A stretch of DNA of 64,000 nucleotides, taken from contig OZ241334.1 of NCBI GenBank assembly GCA_965200035.1, positions 124,001 to 188,000 on the forward strand, read 5' to 3'. Below, one piece after another: positions 1 to 9,300 of this stretch (positions are counted from its first letter, which is position 1; every line of letters begins with the position of its first letter). This DNA is from UBA1952 sp965200035 (GTDB lineage: Bacteria; Bacteroidota; Bacteroidia; Chitinophagales; Chitinophagaceae). The notes below the pieces were generated by a model. It had not been told where the DNA came from and did no database searches. It worked only from the letters and a program-made list of their open reading frames with translations. The position numbers and the translations under genes were made by a program.

Positions 1-1429
1 CGGTAGTGGTATTAGCGTCCGCTGCTTTGCTCATGATGGTGCGGCCATCGAGGGCCAGCAGGCGTAGCTGCGCGCCTGCTTCCACACCTGTTATGATAGC
101 TACATTGGTCACCGGATTCGGATAAAGCAGGATGCTTGCCGCATCTTCGCCAAAATTCAGGATGCGGATTTCAGAGTAAGTGTAGTCTCCGTTTTTATCT
201 ACCATCTTCAGGCGGTAGTAATGCGTGCCCGCTCCGGGAGCAGTATGGATGAAGCTGTAACTGGTCTTTGCCTCGCTGTTGTTGGTAGCCACCCTGCTTA
301 TAGCAGTGAATTCTTTACCGTCCATACTATGCTCAATACTATAATAATCTGCATTTACCTCGCTCGCTGCTGCCCAGGTAAGCAGCCCATCTTCGCCGCG
401 GCGGGCAGCACTAAAGCTCAGCAGCTTTACCGGTAGAGCCACCAGCGCACAGCTCGAAGTGTTGAAGCCAAAGGTGCTGGATGCCTTGCAGCCGCCCGCA
501 TTGGTAACGGTAATCGTGTAGTTGCCTGCATCGCGGTCTGTGGTGCCGGTGTAGGTTACAGAATTGGCCGTGCTAACGGGTGCAGTGCGCTGCGAGAGCG
601 CAGGCAGTGTCCAGGCGTAGCTGAGGGTGCCGGTGCCGGTAGCGTTGGCCGCGATGGTGAAGTTGCCACCTGCGCAGTTGATGGTTGGTGCAATGGTAGG
701 GTCACCGACTACGGTAATAGAAGCGATCGGGTCGCCGGGGCGGTTGCAGGCATCGGGGGTGTTGCCGGTAAGGCGGCGGTAGCGGGTATCCTGCACCACG
801 GTGCCGATTTGTGCGGCGGTAAGGTTCTGGCCGGTAGCGCCGGCTATATTGGTCCAGTTTACGCCATCTACCTGGCGCTGCCACTGGTAAGCGGCTGCAC
901 CGGGGGCTATTTGTGTGGCATAGTTGGGGTAAGCATTGGTAACACCAAGACTGTAAGAAGTACCGGCGCGGTTGATGTTGGGAATTAGGTAGGATGTTGC
1001 ACCGGCGTTTATATCGGCAGGAGTAGCGCCGCAGCCTATGGATTGAGTAGCGGGGGTTAGGGAATACGTAGTGAGATCAGGCGGGTTGGCAAAACTTAGC
1101 AGCACCGGCTGCGCGATCCCCCCGGTATTGATGTTGGTAGTGATGGCCCCATCGGTAAGCGGAAAATTATCAGAGCCGGAAGATATAGCGAGGTAGATGC
1201 GGCATTTGTTGAACTTCACCCCGTTGTTACCTATGGGGTCTGTATCTGCACCGGAGCCACCAAGATAGGTGCTGTACAATAAGCTCTGGCCATTGGCGCT
1301 GAGCTTGGAAAATGTAGCTTCGCTACTCCCAAAATTGGTAGACTGCAAGGCACTGGCGGTTACAGGGAAAGGAGTAGCGCCGGAGCTTGATGAATAACCA
1401 AGGATGTACACATAAATCCAACCATTTAG
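1..1429 (-). CDS. Secreted SBBP-repeat / T9SS sorting-domain protein, cut at both ends
   Basis: The minus-strand frame is open from about 1429 to the window edge. It starts inside an SBBP-type beta-propeller repeat (FPVTASALQS, then LLYSTYLGGSG), passes through Ig/PKD-like segments (YQWQRQ; CAGGNFTI; GNYTITVTN), and reaches a C-terminal T9SS type A sorting domain (LLSFSA, WAAASEVNADYYSIEHS, YYRLKMVD, LLYPNPVTN). The last residues lie beyond position 1. Proteins of this type are exported through the T9SS and attached to or released from the surface. No start codon or signal peptide exists upstream: an in-frame TGA lies at 1430-1432, and the next gene on the plus strand also lacks its 5' end. 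The gene is therefore 5'-truncated, probably by a deletion junction near 1.38-1.43 kb, and may be non-functional. Ligand unknown. Confidence 0.7.
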
Positions 1430-2310
1430 TCAGGTACAATGTGGCTACTGGCTTAGTAGCTGATTCGATCAGGCTGACAGGGCTTTCGGAAAAAGACCGA
1501 ATTAATCTTTCGGTTAATGAATCAGGGGAGATTTATGCACTAATCTGGGACAAAAACAATATTGAGAAATTTGACCGAGAAGGCATGTTGATCCGAAATT
1601 ATTTTTATAACGACGCAAATACAACGCTTTACGCTTTGTATTATGACCTGAATATCTCTAAAAACAATCACGTTTTCTTATACGAACACTACTCAGCGAA
1701 TGGCATAGAGTTTTGTAAATATCCAATATGGGCTGAGTACGTTGTAAATGATAGTACGAATGAGATCAAGAGGATCAGGCATTTTGGCGAATTCCCCGCA
1801 CCTTATAAAAGGGATTATTACGATGAATATTATCCATCCATTGTAAATATAGATTCTGTTACTAATGCCTACCTTTTTGGCATCGCACCTAAGCTGTATG
1901 TAGAACAGAATGGCAGGGTCGCTTCCCACACCGTTACGGGCATGGACCCATGTATCTACCCACCGGTCAAAGACAACAATATACGCGTCAATTATCTGGA
2001 TCGGGCAATGGAGACCACTTCCTTTATCCGCCTTCTTTACAGCAGAACACAACAGATATTCTTCATCTTCCAATTGCATCCTATTCCTGATAAAAAGAAG
2101 GATGGTGAAATGGCTTTGTATAAAGACGCACCCTTTACCATCTACGCGGTAGATAAAAACTTCAAGGTCATTGCCCGAAAAGACTTTGCTGCTATGGGCA
2201 ATTATGAGTTAAGAAAGGCAGGTGTTATGGGCGGCAAGCTATACCTGCCGGTCGTTGATCAGGATAAGCTCACTATGCAATTTCAATGCTATGAATTACA
2301 ATCCAATTAA
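1390..2310 (+). CDS. 6-bladed beta-propeller-like protein, 5'-truncated remnant
   Basis: The frame of about 306 codons begins abruptly (start ATG at 1390, or TTG at 1387). There is no signal peptide, and a stop (TAG, 1375-1377) lies directly upstream. The sequence has propeller-blade character: NHLVRYNVATG, INLSVNESGEIYALIWD, FDREGMLIRNYFY, FTIYAVDKNFKVIARKDF, LYLPVVDQDK. This resembles Bacteroidota 6-bladed beta-propeller (BF3164/DUF4221-like) proteins, which normally start with a lipoprotein signal and are several dozen residues longer. The stop overlaps the start of the next lipoprotein gene by 20 bp, so the two were co-transcribed. It faces away from the truncated SBBP gene, and both lost their 5' ends at the same place. 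Family assignment is by eye. Confidence 0.6.
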   Translation: MNNQGCTHKSNHLVRYNVATGLVADSIRLTGLSEKDRINLSVNESGEIYALIWDKNNIEKFDREGMLIRNYFYNDANTTLYALYYDLNISKNNHVFLYEHYSANGIEFCKYPIWAEYVVNDSTNEIKRIRHFGEFPAPYKRDYYDEYYPSIVNIDSVTNAYLFGIAPKLYVEQNGRVASHTVTGMDPCIYPPVKDNNIRVNYLDRAMETTSFIRLLYSRTQQIFFIFQLHPIPDKKKDGEMALYKDAPFTIYAVDKNFKVIARKDFAAMGNYELRKAGVMGGKLYLPVVDQDKLTMQFQCYELQSN

Positions 2311-2743
2311 GCTGCTCTACTGCAGCATAGCCATCTTCTGCCTCGCTTCCTGCACGCAGCCCAAAGGAAACAGCCGGTATGCTGACAGCGAAGAAAAGCT
2401 GAATGGCTACCTTGACAGAACCTTCCACAAGACAATTGGCAAGGACAGCACGAAATATTTATTGATCAGCCAATACGCCTGTGGTAGCTGTATCGGCGGT
2501 ATTCTCAACGCATTTAAAGCAGATGCACGGGCGGTATTCATCATCAATCAGGCTACGAAAAACAAGTATTTTTCAGAGGGCTCTATGAAGGCCGCTTTAT
2601 TGGTGGATAGCACGGATAACATCAACCGCCTGTCGCTGCACAATGGCGGTATCGGCATCATACAGACCAGCAATGCCGGCATTGATACGATCATTTATAT
2701 CAAAGTTGATTCATTGCAGGAGCAGGTCAGCGCAGTTAGATAG
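2291..2743 (+). CDS. Small lipoprotein with a CGSC thioredoxin-like motif
   Basis: This is a 150-residue protein. The ATG at 2291 is preferred because it gives a clear lipoprotein signal (KLLYCSIAIFCLASC, lipobox Cys about residue 21); the longer frame from 2222 does not. After the signal, a motif LLISQYACGSCIGGIL holds a CxxC pair in a beta-strand/helix context like thioredoxin-fold active sites, which suggests a periplasmic redox or disulfide role. It overlaps the end of the propeller gene by 20 bp (translational coupling). The pairing of a propeller lipoprotein with a thioredoxin-like lipoprotein is a plausible functional unit, but the substrate is unknown. CxxC alone is weak evidence for the fold. 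Confidence 0.6.
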   Translation: MNYNPIKLLYCSIAIFCLASCTQPKGNSRYADSEEKLNGYLDRTFHKTIGKDSTKYLLISQYACGSCIGGILNAFKADARAVFIINQATKNKYFSEGSMKAALLVDSTDNINRLSLHNGGIGIIQTSNAGIDTIIYIKVDSLQEQVSAVR

Positions 2744-2770
2744 ATATCTTTTACCCGGTTAAGCCCTTTA

Positions 2771-2863
2771 ATGAAATATCTTATTATTTTCCTGCTGCCA
2801 TCCATAGCTATGGCCTGTGCCGCCTTTTATCTTGTATTGATGCTCGTTCGATTGTTTCATTGA
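2771..2863 (+). other. Short hydrophobic ORF, possibly a truncated third gene of the operon
   Basis: A 30-codon ORF starts 27 bp after the lipoprotein stop and encodes a membrane or signal segment (MKYLIIFLLPSIAMACA) before a stop at 2861. It looks like the start of an exported protein that ends early. The DNA between 2864 and 3030 has no convincing gene on either strand. It could be a remnant of a third gene of the 1390-2743 operon or a chance ORF. Confidence 0.25.
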
Positions 2864-3037
2864 GCTTATGCCGTAAGCCTGATGTGCTGAATTGTGCGTA
2901 GCCGGCTTGTGGCTCATGCGCATATAGTTGAACATAAGCGTCCGTGGAACTGAATACATATTTGCTGTGGGATGCTCTATCAGAAACTAAAGCCATTGGC
3001 GACCGCGGCCGGAATCATGAAATAAAGCGCACAAAAA

Positions 3038-3062
3038 AATCCCGAATCTTTGATTCGGGATT
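3038..3062 (-). terminator. Rho-independent terminator of the 3084-3524 gene
   Basis: An 11-bp perfect stem (AATCCCGAATC / GATTCGGGATT) with a 3-nt loop is followed on the minus strand by a run of T residues. It lies 22 bp past the stop codon of the minus-strand gene. Confidence 0.85.
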
Positions 3063-3083
3063 TATATTCTGTTTTTGCAACAA

Positions 3084-3524
3084 TTATGGATTGGCAATTA
3101 CGTCCGTTTCTGTGGGTGTTACAAACACCCAGTCAACTTGCGTATAACTTCCGGCACAGGCACTGCATGTTGAGAAAGAAGCGCAGGCGCTTGGTGCACG
3201 TCCGCAGGCCGGGTCGCCTACGTTCGCAAAGGATGGGCAAGTGGCGGATGGAAGGCATGATGATGAAATAAGTGGATCATACACGCGGGCGCCACCCGGC
3301 TCGAAAGCCCCGGAAGGAAGAAAGTCGGCTGCTGTTAATACTACAGCGGTTGCCGACGGAACTGTACGGGTTACGAAGTTGCCGGTTCTGGTGCAGGTAC
3401 CAGGAGTTACTACATAGGCTCTGAAAGTGACCGGACAAGGGGTGTGGTTTCTCAATACCACCGTCTGGCTCCTGCCCACAAAGGCAACCATGAGCATCAA
3501 TACAAGTAGAAAGGTGCTTTTCAT
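3084..3524 (-). CDS. Small secreted cysteine-rich protein of unknown function
   Basis: This 146-residue protein has a clear Sec signal peptide (MKSTFLLVLMLMVAFVGRSQ, cleavage after about residue 20). The mature part begins TVVLRNHTPCPVTFRAYVV, which reads like a short beta-sandwich, and carries about ten cysteines concentrated in the second half (SSSCLPSATC, DPACGRAPSAC, STCSACAGSY). That suggests a disulfide-stabilised extracellular protein. It is monocistronic, with its own terminator downstream and about 400 bp of gene-free DNA upstream. I do not recognise a named family. Confidence 0.6.
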   Translation of the reverse strand: MKSTFLLVLMLMVAFVGRSQTVVLRNHTPCPVTFRAYVVTPGTCTRTGNFVTRTVPSATAVVLTAADFLPSGAFEPGGARVYDPLISSSCLPSATCPSFANVGDPACGRAPSACASFSTCSACAGSYTQVDWVFVTPTETDVIANP

Positions 3525-3935
3525 GTTTTATAGGTTTTTAAGTGAACCACTAAGCTAATGGGCTACCTGTTACCTGTCAAGGTGAAAAATCACCGAAGCA
3601 TTATCGTTTTTAGCGGTAAGTCTTTTTATCCAGCCATCGCAGGAATGAAGTGCGGCCTGTGTTTCGGATGAGCCTGTCGAAGCACTTGCTGACAAAAAAA
3701 GGGGATTAGAAATAAAGGGGATTAGATCCCTACGGGATGACAAGTCGCTGGTGAGCATTAGTTGTGCTGGTGGAATTCTGATAGAACAACCCGCTGTGTT
3801 TATTTTCTATAAGACTTATCTGCCCAGTTACATCCCCCTCAGTCCCCCTTTGAAGGGATTACCGCAATGGACCGCGTACAGCGCAGAGGGATGTAGCACG
3901 TAAAGACTAATGACTAATGACCAATGACTCAAGAC
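3525..3935. other. Intergenic region with repeat remnants
   Basis: No gene is supported here. The stretch contains a partial copy of a dispersed element (GATCCCTACGGGATGAC near 3725-3741, related in style to the hairpin at 11933-12005), a GC-rich palindromic repeat at 3828-3858, and short direct repeats of an ATGACTAATGACC type near 3908-3930. Confidence 0.5.
3828..3858. repeat. Dispersed CATCCCCC...CCCCTTTGAAGGG repeat, copy 1
   Basis: Similar sequences occur at 53979-54006 and, inverted, at 59971-60004. The shared core is TAACATCCCCC, then a G-C rich linker, then CCCCTT(T/C)(G/A)AAGGG, whose end forms a small palindrome. All three copies are intergenic. Confidence 0.65.
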
Positions 3936-5045
3936 TCAAATCCTCAACCCGTACAGGTCTACACCTTCGCCTTTGCCCTTCAGCTCAATGCTTCCGAGAA
4001 ATTCGCTTTGCCATTCTTCCAAGCCGCTTTCTTCTATGAAACTTTTGGAGGCGATCCATTTCTGATTCAGCTCGCGGCAGGCGGTGCGGATGCGGGCTGC
4101 GGTATTCATGGTATCGCCGCTCATGGCTATGTCTTTTTTGATGAGCCCGATCTCCCCTACGGTGACTTCGCCGATGTGTATGCCTACGCGGAACTCAGGA
4201 GTGATGTTGAACTTGCGCCGGAAATCTCCGCTCTTTTTCTGTAGCTCTTTGCGCGCATCAATGAGCGCGCGGATGCATTTCTCGGTGTTCTTGGGTGTAG
4301 CCGTCCACGAGGTCACAATCTCATCGCCTACATACTGGTAGATGCGCGCATCGTGCTCCAGCAGCGCCATAGATACGTACTGGATAAAATCGCGGATGAA
4401 GAGGAAGTATTGCTTGTGCCCAAGCTGCTCGGCTATGGGAGTAGAGTCTTTCAGGTCGAGGAATACGACGATGCGCTTCTCATTCTGCGGATTGATGTAT
4501 TTGCCGGAAAGAATATCGGCGAAGATGCCGGGCGAATATTTTTCGCTCATCTCAATAAAGAGCTGGGTGATGAGAAAGATGAGCAGCCACAGCGGCAGGC
4601 CGTGCACGAGCCAGAATTTCTCGGCAGGCAGCTTTACATAGAAAGACAGTGACGCCCAGAAGCCACGCCCCTGAATGAGATAGAAGTAGCCGAAGAGGTT
4701 GAAGAAATTCATGAAGAAGCTGCATGCCATCAGGATCAAGGTCTTCAGCACAAAGTTGGCCCAAAGCGATTTGTTGCGGAACATGGTCCGGAACTTGAAG
4801 ACCAGCAGGAAGCCCATGATACCGCTCATCACCAATACAACGCCCATCCGCAGCATGACGTAAGAAAAGCTGCGCGGGTCTGAGGAATCTTCAAAAGCGG
4901 CGGGTTGTGGTACGGCTGCACGAATGGCCCACAGCAGCAGGTCTATCATGGTCCACGCAAGCGCTATGAGCAATACCCAGCGAAACCGGTATCTGCGGAT
5001 AACGGTAAAACTCTGTTTGATCTTCTGGCGCAGGACGAGCAGCAT
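3936..5045 (-). CDS. Membrane-bound class III nucleotide cyclase
   Basis: This 369-residue protein has about four to five transmembrane segments in residues 20-170 and a class III cyclase domain from about 190 to the C terminus. Visible catalytic residues are the metal-binding Asp197 (VVFLDLKDST) and Asp241 (YVGDEI), and Asn314/Arg318 (SGDTMNTAARI). By eye, the position that usually holds the adenine-selecting Lys before the GD motif is Gln237 (IYQYVGD), so the nucleotide made cannot be assumed to be cAMP. The gene starts 12 bp after the stop of the HD/Pycsar-effector-like gene and is on the same strand, so the two are almost certainly co-transcribed. A cyclase beside a cyclic-nucleotide-responsive membrane effector matches the logic of Pycsar antiphage systems, although known PycC enzymes are usually soluble. 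A housekeeping signalling role is possible. Confidence 0.9.
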   Translation of the reverse strand: MLLVLRQKIKQSFTVIRRYRFRWVLLIALAWTMIDLLLWAIRAAVPQPAAFEDSSDPRSFSYVMLRMGVVLVMSGIMGFLLVFKFRTMFRNKSLWANFVLKTLILMACSFFMNFFNLFGYFYLIQGRGFWASLSFYVKLPAEKFWLVHGLPLWLLIFLITQLFIEMSEKYSPGIFADILSGKYINPQNEKRIVVFLDLKDSTPIAEQLGHKQYFLFIRDFIQYVSMALLEHDARIYQYVGDEIVTSWTATPKNTEKCIRALIDARKELQKKSGDFRRKFNITPEFRVGIHIGEVTVGEIGLIKKDIAMSGDTMNTAARIRTACRELNQKWIASKSFIEESGLEEWQSEFLGSIELKGKGEGVDLYGLRI

Positions 5046-5057
5046 AGCCGGGTTTGT

Positions 5058-6314
5058 TTATAACGGTGAGTGAGTGCTGTCTATAATGGTCACATTGCCT
5101 TTAGGCGCGTTCATCAGCACAGCTACCGTAAAGGCGACTGCAGACACGATGATGCCGATCATAAAGATGGTGTAGGCCAGGCGGATCAGCTTGTATTTTC
5201 TTCCCAGCACTTTGCCCAGGAAGTAAATATCCGTGATCTGGGTGCCGTGAATGTAGTCTTTATCCTGCAACAGTTTGCCCATAGCCCAGGTATATTCTTC
5301 GAGCGTTGACTTATAGAAGTTGCCAAAGAAGAGCAGGTTGGTCTTGCGCTGTAAAATATCATCCCTGGTAAAGGTTCCTTCCGTGAGCTTGGGGCGAGTG
5401 GAGAGGATGGCCAGCACTACTGTAGATACCGACGAGGTGAGGAAGATCATGGTCGGTATGGTCAGGTAAGGATCTATGTCCAGCCGGCGGATCAGTACGG
5501 AGAGGATCACGGAAATAATGATGGCATTGACGGATATAAGAATATTGGCCTTGCCGTCAGCCATGCGGCTGAGGTCCATATGGTTGGAGGAAGCTAGTCT
5601 AAGCACAGTCTGTACGCCTCTTGCTACCAGGCGCTGGTTTTGTTTTTCTTCTTCTTTTACTGATTTAAGATCATCATTGAATTGCTTCAGCAAGAGATTG
5701 TCCGGCTCTTTGCCTTTCTTCTCCAGCTTTTCTGTAAGCCATTCTATATTTTCCTGCTTGCCATTGTTGAGCGTATCCTGGCAGTAGTGCGTGAAGAAAT
5801 GCTGCGTGGCCAGCATCTTGAATGATTTCTGCAGCCATTCGGTGGTCCAGTCTTCATGTCCTCTTGCTATCAGCTCTTTCTTTACGGCTTTGTTGGTGGC
5901 GCGGAACTCGGAATTGCCGAAGTGGTATACATCCGCATCGCACATTACCTGCTCGCGCAGATTAGCAGGCTCATGCGGCAGCCGCGTAGCCATAATGCAG
6001 TCGGCCACGGCTTCTATAAAAGCAGGATCGCTCACATGGCGCTCCATCATGAATTGCTTCATGATCTCTACGCTCCGCAGCTCATGGTCGTTCACATCAC
6101 CGGTAAGGTGTCCCGTATCATGAAACCAAGTAGCCAGCCTGATGGCGATCTTATCTCCTTCCGTCACTCCTTCATGTTCGCATATTTCAGCGCCCCGCTT
6201 CACCACATTCTGGGTATGCTCCAAATTGTGGAAGTACAGGTGCTGCGTATCATGCTGAGCAAAGAAGTTATTGACAAACGCTTCTGCTTCCGGTATCAGT
6301 TCCTCGTGGTTCAT
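5058..6314 (-). CDS. HD phosphohydrolase fused to a Pycsar-effector-like transmembrane domain
   Basis: The 418-residue protein has two modules. Residues 1-200 are an HD metal-dependent phosphohydrolase: His33 (HNLEHTQNVV), His65-Asp66 (ATWFHDTGH), Asp128 (CDADVYHFG). Residues about 230-405 match the Pycsar transmembrane effector family (PycTM, formerly DUF5706): SSNHMDLSRMADGKANILIS followed by membrane segments at about 257-277, 285-303 and 379-400. In Pycsar, PycTM disrupts the inner membrane when it binds cyclic UMP or cyclic CMP. The fused HD domain could degrade the signal or act on another nucleotide. The next gene, 12 bp downstream, is a class III cyclase, so effector and cyclase form a two-gene unit. 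HD-PycTM fusions are common in Bacteroidota genomes but their role is, to my knowledge, not established. The domain call is strong; the defence role is inference. Confidence 0.85.
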   Translation of the reverse strand: MNHEELIPEAEAFVNNFFAQHDTQHLYFHNLEHTQNVVKRGAEICEHEGVTEGDKIAIRLATWFHDTGHLTGDVNDHELRSVEIMKQFMMERHVSDPAFIEAVADCIMATRLPHEPANLREQVMCDADVYHFGNSEFRATNKAVKKELIARGHEDWTTEWLQKSFKMLATQHFFTHYCQDTLNNGKQENIEWLTEKLEKKGKEPDNLLLKQFNDDLKSVKEEEKQNQRLVARGVQTVLRLASSNHMDLSRMADGKANILISVNAIIISVILSVLIRRLDIDPYLTIPTMIFLTSSVSTVVLAILSTRPKLTEGTFTRDDILQRKTNLLFFGNFYKSTLEEYTWAMGKLLQDKDYIHGTQITDIYFLGKVLGRKYKLIRLAYTIFMIGIIVSAVAFTVAVLMNAPKGNVTIIDSTHSPL

Positions 6315-6338
6315 TATAATTGACTTTACACGTTAGTA

Positions 6339-9300
6339 TTAAAAAGTAAGATTCAGCTTGGTGCCTATGGTGGCATTGAACAGCCATTGCTCGCTGCCGC
6401 GCGCTACCGTAGCTGAAATGATAAAGAGGTTGTAGGGTATGTAGTAAAAGCCGCCGCCATAGGAGTTATGCCATTTCTTGGAAAGCTCGCCATCCATCCA
6501 TACCCGCGCTACATCATTAAAAGCTACCAGCCCGAAAGTGCCCGGCAGAATGTAAGATTTCACATCGGCTACTTTGCCCCTCAGCTCAAAGCTGCCATAG
6601 GCCATGGTGCGGCCGCTGAACCTGTTTTTACGGAAACCGCGCAGGAAGTTATCCGCCCCCACGCTTTCTGCCTGGAAGTATTCAAAATCCTTGCTGAAGA
6701 TGTTGCCACCGCCCAGGCGCAGCACAGCTACGAGCCGCGATGCATCGGCAAGGCTCGCATAGATGTTCATATCGGTATGAATGTCTGTGTATGGATTGGT
6801 CGATTTCGTTACGTTGCCCAATGCAGTAAGCGTGGTGCGCCAGTAGATGCCTCTGGTTGGGAACAGTTCGTTGTTCACGTTATTCACTTCTGCTACTACC
6901 TTGCCGCCAACATAAGTTTTCGTCTGATAAACATTCAGAGAATCCAGCCCTATCAACTGAGGATGCTCCAGCACCAAACCATCGTTACGCTCCTGATTAT
7001 TCCAGTAATGGAAGACCGTGGGCCCAACGCCGAGCCTCAGCACTCCATTGCCAAACAGGCGCTTCTGCACCAGCACATCTGCCGATGCATACTTGTAGCG
7101 GGCGCGGTAGAAAGTATTGGTCTTGCCGGGCGCAAACTCGGTATTGTTGCCATAGCCGAAGAAGTTGCGCAACGCAGGCACCTGCAGGTCTGCATTCAAC
7201 AACAGATCAAGATTGCGCACGAAGTGGATATATGCTCCGCGATACCTGGCCTGAAAGGCGCTGTAGGAGGGTGCGTACAAGGTAGTAAGCAAATGCTGCA
7301 GGCGGTAAGGATCTTTCCGGAAGCCGTATTTGCGCTGCAGGATGCCTACGCCAACCAGGACACCATCTTCAGGATTATAGCCCAGATTGATGCGCGGGAA
7401 GCGGATATAATCATACTCATAGCTATTGACATCATAATCATTGATCGCAGGCTTGGACGATTTGTAAATGTCTGTATGATTATCAGCCAGCACAGGATTC
7501 AGCTCGGTGCTCAGATCATAGATGCTGCTGCGTGCTCTGCCTTTTACATTAAAGGTATCATTGCCGCGCCCTCCGATCATACGGATCTTCATGCGTGTGT
7601 GCAGGTTTTCATCTATATCAAAGTTGTCATTGCCATTGAAGCCATATAGCCTGATCTCGCGCGTTACTTTAGGGTCGAGCTGGCGGGAGTACATCAGCAG
7701 TGAGGTATCCTTCTCCTTTGCGCGCACCTGTACCAGAATGCCGCTGTCATTGCCCTTCACGGTAAAGAATTCATCTTTATTGCTGCCCAGCACGTTGATT
7801 TCACGACTGATGAAGCGATAGTAGTCCATCCCTTTTCTGGTAAGCTCATCCCTGCGCGTTTTCAATGCATTGCTAATGTAAGCGCCATCCTCAGCCACAA
7901 TCTCCGGCGGCATTTTATTCACCGCATTGTCGATCACGGTGTTTGTTTCTGCACCCTGGAATTTTGCGATGCCGCTTCTCCACATATTTGCATCCAGCTC
8001 ATTGAGGAAGATGCGGTCGAAGTTGCGCGGTGAATGGCCGAGCCAGAGGAATTTTTTGTTGTAATGGGTGCTGAAGCCTTTCATCCACGGCAGGAAACGC
8101 TGGGTAGCAATGAGCATCACAAAGCCCTGCGGATGGAAGAATGCCTGGTCGCGATCGCGTGGTATGGGATAATACAGCTTGCCACGCCCGGTATCATCTA
8201 CTTCCCAGCGCCACTGGTCGAAGTGGCGGTCCCAGTCGCCGATCACCATATCCAGCAGGCGCGCCTGCAATACTCTGTTCTGATCTACAAAATGATCGTT
8301 ATCGCCCGTAAGCTTATTGATGACTTTGGATGTGTTTCTGGTCTTTACATCTTTATCTACCGGCCGGCGCGATTCGAGCAGCACTACCTTATTGGCCATC
8401 AGCTTCTGGTAGAAACCAAGCGCAGGATCATTGGGCACATAGTAGAAGGTAGGCTTTGCGTTGATAATTCCGGCAGCATCGGCCATCGGCGCTACCACCA
8501 GCGGAGCATATGGATGCGCACCGGAGATGACATCCTGCACCACATCCCGGGCGAAAGTTTCACGCATACCGGCGGGCAATACTTTGGCCGGGTCTTTATC
8601 AATTGTTCTCAGGTTGTATTCATTCCCGTCTTTATCTTCAAGGTGTAGGCTCTTGGTCTGGAAGCCGCCGCCAGCGCCGGTTATCTTATAGCCGCCATTC
8701 GTGGTTTGCAGGTGCATGACCGGCAGGGTAACCGGAGTGCTCCATTCCTTACGGTAGTTTTCGCCGAGCATGAATTTGCGGAAGCCATTTGGATTGCCGT
8801 ATTTCTTACTGGCCACTACCAATGCGCTATCGCCAAAATAAGTGCCGAGCACGGTATCAGGCTCTTCCATCTTGGGCAGCACGCCATAGTTCAGCACTTT
8901 ATCGCTGTAGAGCTTTACTACAGAATCGGGGTAAGCTCCATAGAAGGTGCAGGTAACCGTTTTATCCTTGAATATATCCAGTGTGGCAAAGCCGAGCTGC
9001 GAGGCTTCGAACTTTGAATGCCTGCTTCTCGATACGCGTGCGGTGCGGCAACCTGAGCCGGTCACGATATAGTTGTTATTGCTGTCTGCTATCCATTCCA
9101 GCGCGTGCTCGTGCCCGGCTACATGAATCACATTCGGGTGTCCCTTCAGGGCATCTTCCACCATAGAGATCATGTTACTGTAGTTAGGATGCTTTACATC
9201 CTGCGGCGTGCCGAATACACTGCGGCTGATAGGATAAATAGTACCTAAGCCGGGCAATGGCAGATACAGTTTCGGCTTGATATCTGTGAATGGAAAGATG

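Noticed and set aside
2808..2996. Minus-strand frame between the lipoprotein gene and the Cys-rich protein gene
   Set aside because: Protein-like in places but with no family, start or partner; could be a relic, not enough to call a gene.
6468..7649. 393-codon plus-strand frame antisense to the metallophosphatase gene
   Set aside because: Shadow frame: the minus-strand protein has complete family motifs along the same DNA.
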